A DNA stretch of 64,000 nucleotides from Crotalaria pallida (lineage: Eukaryota; Streptophyta; Magnoliopsida; Fabales; Fabaceae), in NCBI GenBank assembly GCA_037953625.1, contig CM075651.1, forward strand, positions 108,439,001 to 108,503,000. Direction: 5' to 3'. Every line of letters starts with the position of its first letter. Positions within the stretch are counted from its first letter, which is position 1. The translations under genes were made by a program, and so were the position numbers. Under the pieces are notes generated by a model, which saw only the letters and a program-made list of their open reading frames with translations, did no database searches and had not been told where the DNA came from. Positions 50,301 to 63,700 of the stretch are shown here, in pieces.

Positions 50301-51280
50301 GTTAGAACCTCCAAGGACTCAATGCTACAACCTCTACATCCTTTGGGAACTCATGCATTGTTTACGATCATTCTAATGGTTCTTATTAGTCCTAATACAC
50401 ATTCCTAGACCATTCTAAACCATTAGAATACTCTCTTAACCATTCTACACTTGTTAGAACCTCCAAGGACTCATGCTACAACCTCTACATCCTTTGGGGA
50501 CTCATGCATTGTTTAGGATCATTCTAATGGTTCTTATTTGTCCTAATACACATTCCTAGACCATTCTAAACCATTAGAATACTCTCTTAACTATTCTACA
50601 CTTGTTAGAACCTCCAAGGACTCATGCTACTCCCTCTATGTCCCTTTGGGACTCAATCAATGTTTAGGATCATTCTAATGGTTCTTATAAGTCCTAATAC
50701 ACATTCCTAGACCATTCCAAGTCTTTAGAATACTCTCTTAACCATTCTACACCAGTTAGAACCTCCAAGGACTCATGCTAGACCCTCTACGTCCCTTGTG
50801 GACTCAACCATTGTTTAGGATCATTCTAATGGTTCTTCTAAGTCCTAATACACATTCCTAGACCATTCTAAGCCTTTAGAGTACTCTCTTAACCATTCAA
50901 CACTTGTTAAAACCTCCAAGGACTCATGCTACATCCTCCACGTCCCTTGGGGTACCATGCAATGTTTAGGGTCATTCTAAAGGTTCGTATATGTCCTAAT
51001 AAACATTCCTAGACCATTCTAAGCTTTTAGAATACTCTCTTAACCATTCTACACTTGTTAGAACCTCCAAGGACTCAATGCTACAACCTCTACATCCTTT
51101 GGGGACTCATGCATTGTTTACGATCATTCTAATGGTTCTTATTAGTCCTAATACACATTCCTAGACCATTCTAAACCATTAGAATACTCTCTTAACCATT
51201 CTACACTTGTTAGAACCTCCAAGGACTCATGCTACTCCCTCTATGTCCCTTTGGGACTCAATCAATGTTTAGGATCATTC
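47400..51280. repeat. 12-monomer HOR, 1,814 bp
   Basis: TTGAGGATGATTC at 48,397 recurs at 50,211. GTCCAAATACACATCC at 48,121 recurs at 49,935, and CCTAATAAACATTCC at 49,181 recurs at 50,995. All are 1,814 bp apart (12 x 151 + 2, from monomers with CTCAATGC). The copies are almost identical; one visible change is TCGTTTATG against TCGTATATG. TTGAGGATG occurs again at 51,421, 1,210 bp further on, so an eight-monomer variant follows. Confidence 0.82.
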
Positions 51281-53402
51281 TAATGGTTCTTGTAAGTCCT
51301 AATACACATTCCTAGACCATTCTAAGCCTTTAGAGTACTCTCTTAACCATTCTACACTTGTTAGAACCTCCAAGGACTCACGCTACAACCTCTACATCCT
51401 TTGGGGACTCATGCATTGTTGAGGATGATTCTAATGGTTCTTATTAGTCCTAATACACATTCCTAGACCATTCTAAACCATTAGAATACTCTCTTAACCA
51501 TTCTACACCAGTTAGAACCTCCAAGGACTCATGCTAGACCCTCTACGTCCCTTGTGGACTCAACCATTGGTTAGGATCATTCTAATGGTTCTTCTAAGTC
51601 CTAATACACATTCCTAGACCATTCTAAGCCTTTAGAGTACTCTCTTAACCATTCTACACTTGTTAGAACCTCCAAGGACTCATGCTACACCCTCTACGTC
51701 CCTTGGGGTACCATGCAATGTTTAGGATCATTCTAAAGGTTCGTATATGTCCTAATACACATTCTTATACCATTCTAAGCCTTTAGAATACTCTCTTAAC
51801 CATTCTACACTTGTTAGAATCTCCAAGGACTCATGCTACTCCCTCTACATCCCTTTGGGACTCAAGCAATGTTTAGGATCATTCTAATGGTTCTTATAAG
51901 TCCAAATACACATCCCTAGACCATTCTATGCCTTTAGAATACTCTCTTAACCATTCTACACCTGTTAGAACTTCCAAGGACTCATGTTAGACCCTTTACG
52001 TCCTTTGTGGACTCAACCATTGTTTAGGATCATTCTAATGGTTCTTGTAAGTCCTAATACACATTCCTAGACCATTCTAAGCCTTTAGAGTACTCTCTTA
52101 ACCATTCAACACTTGTTAGAACCTCCAAGGACTCATGCTACATCCTCTACGTCCCTTGGGGTACCATGCAATGTTTAGGGTCATTCTAAAGGCTCGTATA
52201 TGTCCTAATACACATTCCTAGACCATTCTAAGCCTTTAGAATACTCTCTTAACCATTCTACACTTGTTAGAACCTCCAAGGACTCAATGCTACAACCTCT
52301 ACATCCTTTGGGGACTCATGCATTGTTTACGATCATTCTAATGGTTCTTATTAGTCCTAATACACATTCCTAGACCATTCTAAACCATTAGAATACTCTC
52401 TTAACCATTCTACACTTGTTAGAACCTCCAAGGACTCATGCTACAACCTCTACATCCTTTGGGGACTCATGCATTGTTTAGGATCATTCTAATGGTTCTT
52501 ATTAGTCCTAATACACATTCCTAGACCATTCTAAACCATTAGAATACTCTCTTAACTATTCTACACTTGTTAGAACCTCCAAGGAATCATGCTACTCCCT
52601 CTATGTCCCTTTGGGACTCAATCAATGTTTAGGATCATTCTAATGGTTCTTATAAGTCCTAATACACATTCCTAGACCATTCCAAGTCTTTAGAATACTC
52701 TCTTAACCATTCTACACCAGTTAGAACCTCCAAGGACTCATGCTAGACCCTCTACGTCCCTTGTGGACTCAACCATTGTTTAGGATCATTCTAATGGTTC
52801 TTCTAAGTCCTAATACACATTCCTAGACCATTCTAAGCCTTTAGAGTACTCTCTTAACCATTCAACACTTGTTAAAACCTCCAAGGACTCATGCTACATC
52901 CTCCACGTCCCTTGGGGTACCATGCAATGTTTAGGGTCATTCTAAAGGTTCGTATATGTCCTAATACACATTCCTAGACCATTCTAAGCTTTTAGAATAC
53001 TCTCTTAACCATTCTACACTTGTTAGAACCTCCAAGGACTCAATGCTACAACCTCTACATCCTTTGGGGACTCATGCATTGTTTACGATCATTCTAATGG
53101 TTCTTATTAGTCCTAATACACATTCCTAGACCATTCTAAACCATTAGAATACTCTCTTAACCATTCTACACTTGTTAGAACCTCCAAGGACTCATGCTAC
53201 AACCTCTACATCCTTTGGGGACTCATGCATTGTTTAGGATCATTCTAATGGTTCTTATTAGTCCTAATACACATTCCTAGACCATTCTAAACCATTAGAA
53301 TACTCTCTTAACTATTCCACACTTGTTAGAACCTCCAAGGACTCACGCTACACCCTTTACGTCACTTGGGGACTCAAGCAATGTTTAGGATCATTCTAAT
53401 GG

Positions 53403-53522
53403 TTCTTATAAGTCCAAATACACATCCCTAGACCATTCGAAGCCTTTAGAATACTCTCTTAACCATTCTACACCTGTTAGAACTTCCAAGGACTCATGCA
53501 TTGTTTAGGATCCTTCTAATGG
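53403..53522. repeat. Shortened 120-bp monomer
   Basis: Distance between the TTCTTAT starts at 53,403 and 53,523 is 120 bp instead of 151. GGACTCATG runs directly into CATTGTTTAGG. In the local monomer type, GGACTCATG occurs twice, 31 bp apart, so the deletion matches exchange or slippage between those two short repeats. Confidence 0.8.
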
Positions 53523-53899
53523 TTCTTATTAGTCCTAATACACATTCCTAGACCATTCTAAACCATTAGAATACTCTCTTAACCATTCTACACTTGTTAG
53601 AACCTCCAAGGACTCATGCTACTCCCTCTATGTCCCTTTGGGACTCAATCAATGTTTAGGATCATTCTAATGGTTCTTATAAGTCCTAATACACATTCCT
53701 AGACCATACCAAGTCTTTAGAATACTCTCTTAACCATTCTACTCCAGTTAGAACCTCCAAGGACTCATGCTAGACCCTCTACGTCCCTTGTGGACTCAAC
53801 CATTGTTTAGGATCATTCTAATGGTTCTTCTAAGTCCTAATACACATTCCTAGACCATTCTAAGCCTTTAGAGTACTCTCTTAACCATTCTACACTTGT

Positions 53900-56800
53900 T
53901 AGAACCTCCAAGGACTCATGCTACTCCCTCTACGTCCCTTGGGGTACCATGCAATGTTTAGGATCATTCTAAAGGTTCGTATATGTCCTAATACACATTC
54001 TTAGACCATTCTAAGCCTTTAGAATACTCTCTTAACCATTCTACACTTGTTAGAACCTCCAAGGACTTATGCTACAACCTCTACATCCCTTGGGGACTCA
54101 AGCAATGTTTAGGATCATTCTAATGGTTCTTATAAGTCCAAATACACATCCCTAGACCATTCTAAGCCTTTAGAATACTCTCTTAACCATTCTACACCTG
54201 TTAGAACTTCCAAGGACTCATGTTAGACCCTCTACGTCCTTTGTGGACTCAACCATTGTTTAGGATCATTCTAATGGTTCTTGTAAGTCCTAATACACAT
54301 TCCTAGACCATTCTAAGCCTTTAGAGTACTCTCTTAACCATTCAACACTTGTTAGAACCTCCAAGGACTCATGCTACATCCTCTACGTCCCTTGGGGTAC
54401 CATGCAATGTTTAGGGTCATTCTAAAGGTTCGTATATGTCCTAATACACATTCCTAGACCATTCTAAGCCGTTAGAATACTCTCTTAACCATTCTACACT
54501 TGTTAGAACCTCCAAGGACTCATGCTACAACCTCTACATCCTTTGGGGACTCATGCATTGTTTAGGATCATTCTAATGGTTCTTATTAGTCCTAATACAC
54601 ATTCCTAGACCATTCTAAACCATTAGAATACTCTCTTAACTATTCTACACTTGTTAGAACCTCCAAGGACTCATGCTACTCCCTCTATGTCGCTTTGGGA
54701 CTCAATCAATGTTTAGGATCATTCTAATGGTTCTTATAAGTCCTAATACACATTCCTAGACCATTCCAAGTCTTTAGAATACTCTCTTGACCATTCTACA
54801 CCAGTTAGAACCTCCAAGGACTCATGCTAGACCCTCTACGTCCCTTGTGGACTCAACCATTGTTTAGGATCATTCTAATGGTTCTTCTAAGTCCTAATAC
54901 ACATTCCTAGACCATTCTAAGCCTTTAGAGTACTCTCTTAACCATTCTACACTTTTTAGAACCTCCAAGGACTCATGCTACACCCTCTACGTCCCTTGGG
55001 GTACCATGCAATGTTTAGGATCATTCTAAAGGTTCGTATATGTCCTAATACACATTCTTAGACCATTCTAAGCCTTTAGAATACTCTCTTAACCATTCTA
55101 CACTTGTTAGAACCTCCAAGGACTTATGCTACAACCTCTACATCCCTTGGGGACTCAAGCAATGTTTAGGATCATTCTAATGGTTCTTATAAGTCCAAAT
55201 ACACATCCCTAGACCATTCTAAGCCTTTAGAATACTCTCTTAACCATTCTACACCTGTTAGAACTTCCAAGGACTCATGTTAGACCCTCTACGTCCTTTG
55301 TGGACTCAACCATTGTTTAGGATCATTCTAATGGTTCTTGTAAGTCCTAATACACATTCCTAGACCATTCTAAGCCTTTAGAGTACTCTCTTAACCATTC
55401 AACACTTGTTAGAACCTCCAAGGACTCATGCTACATCCTCTACGTCCCTTGGGGTACCATGCAATGTTTAGGGTCATTCTAAAGGTTCGTATATGTCCTA
55501 ATACACATTCCTAGACCATTCTAAGCCGTTAGAATACTCTCTTAACCATTCTACACTTGTTAGAACCTCCAAGGACTCATGCTACAACCTCTACATCCTT
55601 TGGGGACTCATGCATTGTTTAGGATCATTCTAATGGTTCTTATTAGTCCTAATACACATTCCTAGACCATTCTAAACCATTAGAATACTCTCTTAACTAT
55701 TCTACACTTGTTAGAACCTCCAAGGACTCATGCTACTCCCTCTATGTCCCTTTGGGACTCAATCAATGTTTAGGATCATTCTAATGGTTCTTATAAGTCC
55801 TAATACACATTCCTAGACCATTCCAAGTCTTTAGAATACTCTCTTAACCATTCTACACCAGTTAGAACCTCCAAGGACTCATGCTAGACCCTCTACGTCC
55901 CTTGTGGACTCAACCATTGTTTAGGATCATTCTAATGGTTCTTCTAAGTCCTAATACACATTCCTAGACCATTCTAAGCCTTTAGAGTACTCTCTTAACC
56001 ATTCTACACTTGTTAGAACCTCCAAGGACTCATGCTACTCCCTCTATGTCCCTTTGGGACTCAATCAATGTTTAGGATCATTCTAATGGTTCTTATAAGT
56101 CCTAATACACATTCCTAGACCATTCCAAGTCTTTAGAATACTCTCTTAACCATTCTACTCCAGTTAGAACCTCCAAGGACTCATGCTAGACCCTCTACGT
56201 CCCTTGTGGACTCAACCATTGTTTAGGATCATTCTAATGGTTCTTCTAAGTCCTAATACACATTCCTAGACCATTTTAAGCCTTTAGAGTACTCTCTTAA
56301 CCATTCTACACTTGTTAGAACCTCCAAGGACTCATGCTACACCCTCTACGTCCCTTGGGGTACCATGCAATGTTTAGGATCATTCTAAAGGTTCGTATAT
56401 GTCCTAATACACATTCTTAGACCATTCTAAGCCTTTAGAATACTCTCTTAACCATTCTACACTTGTTAGAACCTCCAAGGACTTATGCTACAACCTCTAC
56501 ATCCCTTGGGGACTCAAGCAATGTTTAGGATCATTCTAATGGTTCTTATAAGTCCAAATACACATCCCTAGACCATTCTAAGCCTTTAGAATACTCTCTT
56601 AACCATTCTACACCTGTTAGAACTTCCAAGGACTCATGTTAGACCCTCTACGTCCTTTGTGGACTCAACCATTGTTTAGGATCATTCTAATGGTTCTTGT
56701 AAGTCCTGATACACATTCCTAGACCATTCTAAGCCTTTAGAGTACTCTCTTAACCATTCAACACTTGTTAGAACCTCCAAGGACTCATGCTACATCCTCT

Positions 56801-56900
56801 ACGTCCCTTGGGGTACCATGCAATGTTTAGGGTCATTCTAAAGGTTCGTATATGTCCTAATACACATTCTTAGACCATTCTAAGCCTTTAGAATACTCTC
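53900..56900. repeat. 7-monomer HOR, 1,057 bp
   Basis: AAGCCGTTAGAATAC has its GTT at 54,471 and 55,528, exactly 1,057 bp apart (7 x 151). The linked set AAGGTTCGTATATG, GGACTTATGC, AAGTCCAAATACACATCC, CATGTTAGACC and CAACACTTG recurs in order in both copies. A further partial copy follows after two extra monomers. Confidence 0.78.
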
Positions 56901-57109
56901 TTAACCATTCTACACTTGTTAGAACCTCCAAGGACTCATGCTACAACCTCTACATCCTTTGGGGACTCATGCATTGTTTAGGATCATTCTAATGGTTCTT
57001 ATTAGTCCTAATACACATTCCTAGACCATTCTAAACCATTAGAATACTCTCTTAACTATTCTACACTTGTTAGAACCTCCAAGGACTCATGCTACTCCCT
57101 CTATGTCCC

Positions 57110-59650
57110 TTGGGGACTCAATCAATGTTTAGGATCATTCTAATGGTTCTTATAAGTCCTAATACACATTCCTAGACCATTCCAAGTCTTTAGAAAACTC
57201 TCTTAACCATTCTACACCAGTTACAACCTCCAAGGACTCATGCTAGACCCTCTACGTCCCTTGTGGACTCAACCATTGTTTTGGATCATTCTAATGGTTC
57301 TTGTAAGTCCTAATACACATTCCTAGACCATTCTAAGCCTTTAGAGTACTCTCTTAACCATTCTACACTTGTTAGAACCTCCAAGGACTCATGCTACACC
57401 CTCTACGTCCCTTGGGGTACCATGCAATGTTTAGGATCATTCTAAAGGTTCGTATATGTCCTAATACACATTCTTAGACCATTCTAAGCCTTTAGAATAC
57501 TCTCTTAACCATTCTACACTTGTTAGAACCTCCAAGGACTTATGCTACAACCTCTACATCCCTTGGGGACTCAAGCAATGTTTAGGATCATTCTAATGGT
57601 TCTTGTAAGTCCTAATACACATCCCTAGACCATTCTAAGCCTTTAGAATACTCTCTTAACCATTCTACACCTGTTAGAACTTCCAAGGACTCATGTTAGA
57701 CCCTCTACGTCCTTTGTGGACTCAACCATTGTTTAGGATCATTCTAATGGTTCTTGTAAGTCCTAATACACATTCCTAGACCATTCTAAGCCTTTAGAGT
57801 ACTCTCTTAACCATTCAACACTTGTTAGAACCTCCAAGGACTCATGCTAGACCCTCTACGTCCCTTGTGGACTCAACCATTGTTTAGGATCATTCTAATG
57901 GTTCTTGTAAGTCCTAATACACATTCCTAGACCATTCTATGCCTTTAGAGTACTCTCTTAACCATTCTACACTTGTTAGAACCTCCAAGGACTCAATGCT
58001 ACAACCTCTACATCCTTTGGGGACTCATGCATTGTTTACGATCATTCTAATGGTTCTTATTAGTCCTAATACACATTCCTAGACCATTCTAAACCATTAG
58101 AATACTCTCTTAACCATTCTACACTTGTTAGAACCTCCAAGGACTCATGCTACAACCTCTACATCCTTTGGGGACTCATGCATTGTTTAGGATCATTCTA
58201 ATGGTTCTTATTAGTCCTAATACACATTCCTAGACCATTCTAAACCATTAGAATACTCTCTTAACTATTCCACACTTGTTAGAACCTCCAAGGACTCACG
58301 CTACACCCTTTACGTCACTTGGGGACTCAAGCAATGTTTAGGATCATTCTAATGGTTCTTATAAGTCCAAATACACATCCCTAGCCATTCGAAGCCTTTA
58401 GAATACTCTCTTAACCATTCTACACTTGTTAGAACCTCCAAGGACTCATGCTACTCCCTCTATGTCCCTTGGGGACTCAATCAATGTTTAGGATCATTCT
58501 AATGGTTCTTATAAGTCCTAATACACATTCCTAGACCATTCCAAGTCTTTAGAAAACTCTCTTAACCATTCTACACCAGTTACAACCTCCAAGGACTCAT
58601 GCTAGACCCTCTATGTCCCTTGTGGACTCAACCATTGTTTTGGATCATTCTAATGGTTCTTGTAAGTCCTAATACACATTCCTAGACCATTCTAAGCCTT
58701 TAGAGTACTCTCTTAACCATTCTACACTTGTTAGAACCTCCAAGGACTCATGCTACACCCTCTACGTCCCTTGGAGTACCATGCAATGTTTAGGATCATT
58801 CTAAAGGTTCGTATATGTCCTAATACACATTCTTAGACCATTCTAAGCCTTTAGAATACTCTCTTAACCATTCTACACTTGTTAGAACCTCCAAGGACTT
58901 ATGCTACAACCTCTACATCCCTTGGGGACTCAAGCAATGTTTAGGATCATTCTAATGGTTCTTGTAAGTCCTAATACACATCCCTAGACCATTCTAAGCC
59001 TTTAGAATACTCTCTTAACCATTCTACACCTGTTAGAACTTCCAAGGACTCATGTTAGACCCTTTACGTCCTTTGTGGACTCAACCATTGTTTAGGATCA
59101 TTCTAATGGTTCTTGTAAGTCCTAATACACATTCCTAGACCATTCTAAGCCTTTAGAGTACTCTCTTAACCATTCAACACTTGTTAGAACCTCCAAGGAC
59201 TCATGCTACATCCTCTACGTCCCTTGGGGTACCATGCAATGTTTAGGGTCATTCTGAAGGCTCGTATATGTCCTAATACACATTCCTAGACCATTCTAAG
59301 CCTTTAGAATACTCTCTTAACCATTCTACACTTGTTAGAACCTCCAAGGACTCAATGCTACAACCTCTACATCCTTTGGGGACTCATGCATTGTTTACGA
59401 TCATTCTAATGGTTCTTATTAGTCCTAATACACATTCCTAGACCATTCTAAACCATTAGAATACTCTCTTAACCATTCTACACTTGTTAGAACCTCCAAG
59501 GACTCATGCTACAACCTCTACATCCTTTGGGGACTCATGCATTGTTTAGGATCATTCTAATGGTTCTTATTAGTCCTAATACACATTCCTAGACCATTCT
59601 AAACCATTAGAATACTCTCTTAACTATTCCACACTTGTTAGAACCTCCAA
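57110..59650. repeat. 9-monomer repeat, 1,359-bp offset
   Basis: The rare TAGAAAACTC is at 57,191 and 58,550, exactly 9 x 151 bp apart. GTTTTGGATCATTC and GTTACAACC variants travel with it in both copies. Confidence 0.75.
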
Positions 59651-60779
59651 GGACTTATGCTACAACCTCTACATCCCTTGGGGACTCAAGCAATGTTTAG
59701 GATCATTCTAATGGTTCTTGTAAGTCCTAATACACATCCCTAGACCATTCTAAGCCTTTAGAATACTCTCTTAACCATTCTACACCTATTAGAACTTCCA
59801 AGGACTCATGTTAGACCCTCTACGTCCTTTGTGGACTCAACCATTGTTTAGGATCATTCTAATGGTTCTTGTAAGTCCTAATACACATTCCTAGACCATT
59901 CTAAGCCTTTAGAGTACTCTCTTAACCATTCAACACTTGTTAGAACCTCCAAGGACTCATGCTAGACCCTCTACGTCCCTTGTGGACTCAACCATTGTTT
60001 AGGATCATTCTAATGGTTCTTGTAAGTCCTAATACACATTCCTAGACCATTCTATGCCTTTAGAGTACTCTCTTAACCATTCTACACTTGTTAGAACCTC
60101 CAAGGACTCATGCTACAACCTCTACATCCTTTGGGGACTCATGCATTGTTTAGGATGATTCTAATGGTTCTTATTAGTCCTAATACACATTCCTAGACCA
60201 TTCTAAACCATTAGAATACTCTCTTAACCATTCTACACTTGTTAGAACCTCCAAGGACTCATGCTACTCCCTCTACATCCCTTTGGGACTCAAGCAATGT
60301 TTAGGATCATTCTAATGGTTCTTATAAGTCCAAATACACATCCCTAGACCATTCTATGCCTTTAGAATACTCTCTTAACCATTCTACACCTGTTAGAACT
60401 TCCAAGGACTCATGTTAGACCCTTTACGTCCTTTGTGGACTCAACCATTGTTTAGGATCATTCTAATGGTTCTTGTAAGTCCTAATACACATTCCTAGAC
60501 CATTCTAAGCCTTTAGAGTACTCTCTTAACCATTCAACACTTGTTAGAACCTCCAAGGACTCATGCTACATCCTCGACGTCCCTTGGGGTACCATGCAAT
60601 GTTTAGGGTCATTCTAAAGGCTCGTATATGTCCTAATACACATTCCTAGACCATTCTAAGCCTTTAGAATACTCTCTTAACCATTCTACACTTGTTAGAA
60701 CCTCCAAGGACTCAATGCTACAACCTCTACATCCTTTGGGGACTCATGCATTGTTTACGATCATTCTAATGGTTCTTAT

Positions 60780-63700
60780 TAGTCCTAATACACATTCCTA
60801 GACCATTCTAAACCATTAGAATACTCTCTTAACCATTCTACACTAGTTAGAACCTCCAAGGACTCATGCTACTCCCTCTATGTCCCTTTGGGACTCAATC
60901 AATGTTTAGGATCATTCTAATGGTTCTTATAAGTCCTAATACACATTCCTAGACCATTCCAAGTCTTTAGAATACTCTCTTAACCATTCTACTCCAGTTA
61001 GAACCTCCAAGGACTCATGCTAGACCCTCTACGTCCCTTGTGGACTCAACCATTGTTTAGGATCATTCTAATGGTTCTTCTAAGTCCTAATACACATTCC
61101 TAGACCATTCTAAGCCTTTAGAGTACTCTCTTAACCATTCTACACTTGTTAGAACCTCCAAGGACTCATGCTACACCCTCTACGTCCCTTGGGGTACCAT
61201 TCAATGTTTAGGATCATTCTAAAGGTTCGTATATGTCCTAATACACATTCTTAGACCATTCTAAGCCTTTAGAATACTCTCTTAACCATTCTACACTTGT
61301 TAGAACCTCCAAGGACTTATGCTACAACCTCTACATCCCTTGGGGACTCAAGCAATGTTTATGATCATTCTAATGGTTCGTATAAGTCCAAATACACATC
61401 CCTAGACCATTCTAAGCCTTTAGAATACTCTCTTAACCATTCTACACCTGTTAGAACTTCCAAGGACTCATGTTAGACCCTCTACGTCCTTTGTGGACTC
61501 AACCATTGTTTAGGATCATTCTAATGGTTCTTGTAAGTCCTAATACACATTCCTAGACCATTCTAAGCCTTTAGAGTACTCTCTTAACCATTCAACACTT
61601 GTTAGAACCTCCAAGGACTCATGCTACATCCTCTACGTCCCTTGGGGTACCATGCAATGTTTAGGGTCATTCTAAAGGTTCGTATATGTCCTAATACACA
61701 TTCCTAGACCATTCTAAGCCTTTAGAATACTCTCTTAACCATTCTACACTTGTTAGAACCTCCAAGGACTCAATGCTACAACCTCTACATCCTTTGGGGA
61801 CTCATGCATTGTTTACGATCATTCTAATGGTTCTTATTAGTCCTAATACACATTCCTAGACCATTCTAAACCATTAGAATACTCTCTTAACCATTCTACA
61901 CTAGTTAGAACCTCCAAGGACTCATGCTACTCCCTCTATGTCCCTTTGGGACTCAATCAATGTTTAGGATCATTCTAATGGTTCTTATAAGTCCTAATAC
62001 ACATTCCTAGACCATTCCAAGTCTTTAGAATACTCTCTTAACCATTCTACTCCAGTTAGAACCTCCAAGGACTCATGCTAGACCCTCTACGTCCCTTGTG
62101 GACTCAACCATTGTTTAGGATCATTCTAATGGTTCTTCTAAGTCCTAATACACATTCCTAGACCATTCTAAGCCTTTAGAGTACTCTCTTAACCATTCTA
62201 CACTTGTTAGAACCTCCAAGGACTCATGCTACACCCTCTACGTCCCTTGGGGTACCATTCAATGTTTAGGATCATTCTAAAGGTTCGTATATGTCCTAAT
62301 ACACATTCTTAGACCATTCTAAGCCTTTAGAATACTCTCTTAACCATTCTACACTTGTTAGAACCTCCAAGGACTTATGCTACAACCTCTACATCCCTTG
62401 GGGACTCAAGCAATGTTTATGATCATTCTAATGGTTCGTATAAGTCCAAATACACATCCCTAGACCATTCTAAGCCTTTAGAATACTCTCTTAACCATTC
62501 TACACCTGTTAGAACTTCCAAGGACTCATGTTAGACCCTCTACGTCCTTTGTGGACTCAACCATTGTTTAGGATCATTCTAATGGTTCTTGTAAGTCCTA
62601 ATACACATTCCTAGACCATTCTAAGCCTTTAGAGTACTCTCTTAACCATTCAACACTTGTTAGAACCTCCAAGGACTCATGCTACATCCTCTACGTCCCT
62701 TGGGGTACCATGCAATGTTTAGGGTCATTCTAAAGGTTCGTATATGTCCTAATACACATTCCTAGACCATTCTAAGCCGTTAGAATACTCTCTTAACCAT
62801 TCTACACTTGTTAGAACCTCCAAGGACTCATGCTACAACCTCTACATCCTTTGGCGACTCATGCATTGTTTAGGATCATTCTAATGGTTCTTATTAGTCC
62901 TAATACACATTCCTAGACCATTCTAAACCATTAGAATACTCTCTTAACTATTCTACACTTGTTAGAACCTCCAAGGACTCATGCTACTCCCTCTATGTCC
63001 CTTTGGGACTCAATCAATGTTTAGGATCATTCTAATGGTTCTTATAAGTCCTAATACACATTCCTAGACCATTCCAAGTCTTTAGAATACTCTCTTAACC
63101 ATTCTACACCAGTTAGAACCTCCAAGGACTCATGCTAGTACGTCCCTTGTGGACTCAACCATTGTTTAGGATCATTCTAATGGTTCTTCTAAGTCCTAAT
63201 ACACATTCCTAGACCATTCTAAGCCTTTAGAGTACTCTCTTAACCATTCTACACTTGTTAGAACCTCCAAGGACTCATGCTACACCCTCTACGTCCCTTG
63301 GGGTACCATGCAATGTTTAGGATCATTCTAAAGGTTCGTATATGTCCTAATACACATTCTTAGACCATTCTAAGCCTTTAGAATACTCTCTTAACCATTC
63401 TACACTTGTTAGAACCTCCAAGGACTTATGCTACAACCTCTACATCCCTTGGGGACTCAAGCAATGTTTATGATCATTCTAATGGTTCTTATAAGTCCAA
63501 ATACACATCCCTAGACCATTCTAAGCCTTTAGAATACTCTCTTAACCATTCTACACCTGTTAGAACTTCCAAGGACTCATGTTAGACCCTCTACGTCCTT
63601 TGTGGACTCAACCATTGTTTAGGATCATTCTAATGGTTCTTGTAAGTCCTAATACACATTCCTAGACCATTCTAAGCCTTTAGAGTACTCTCTTAACCAT

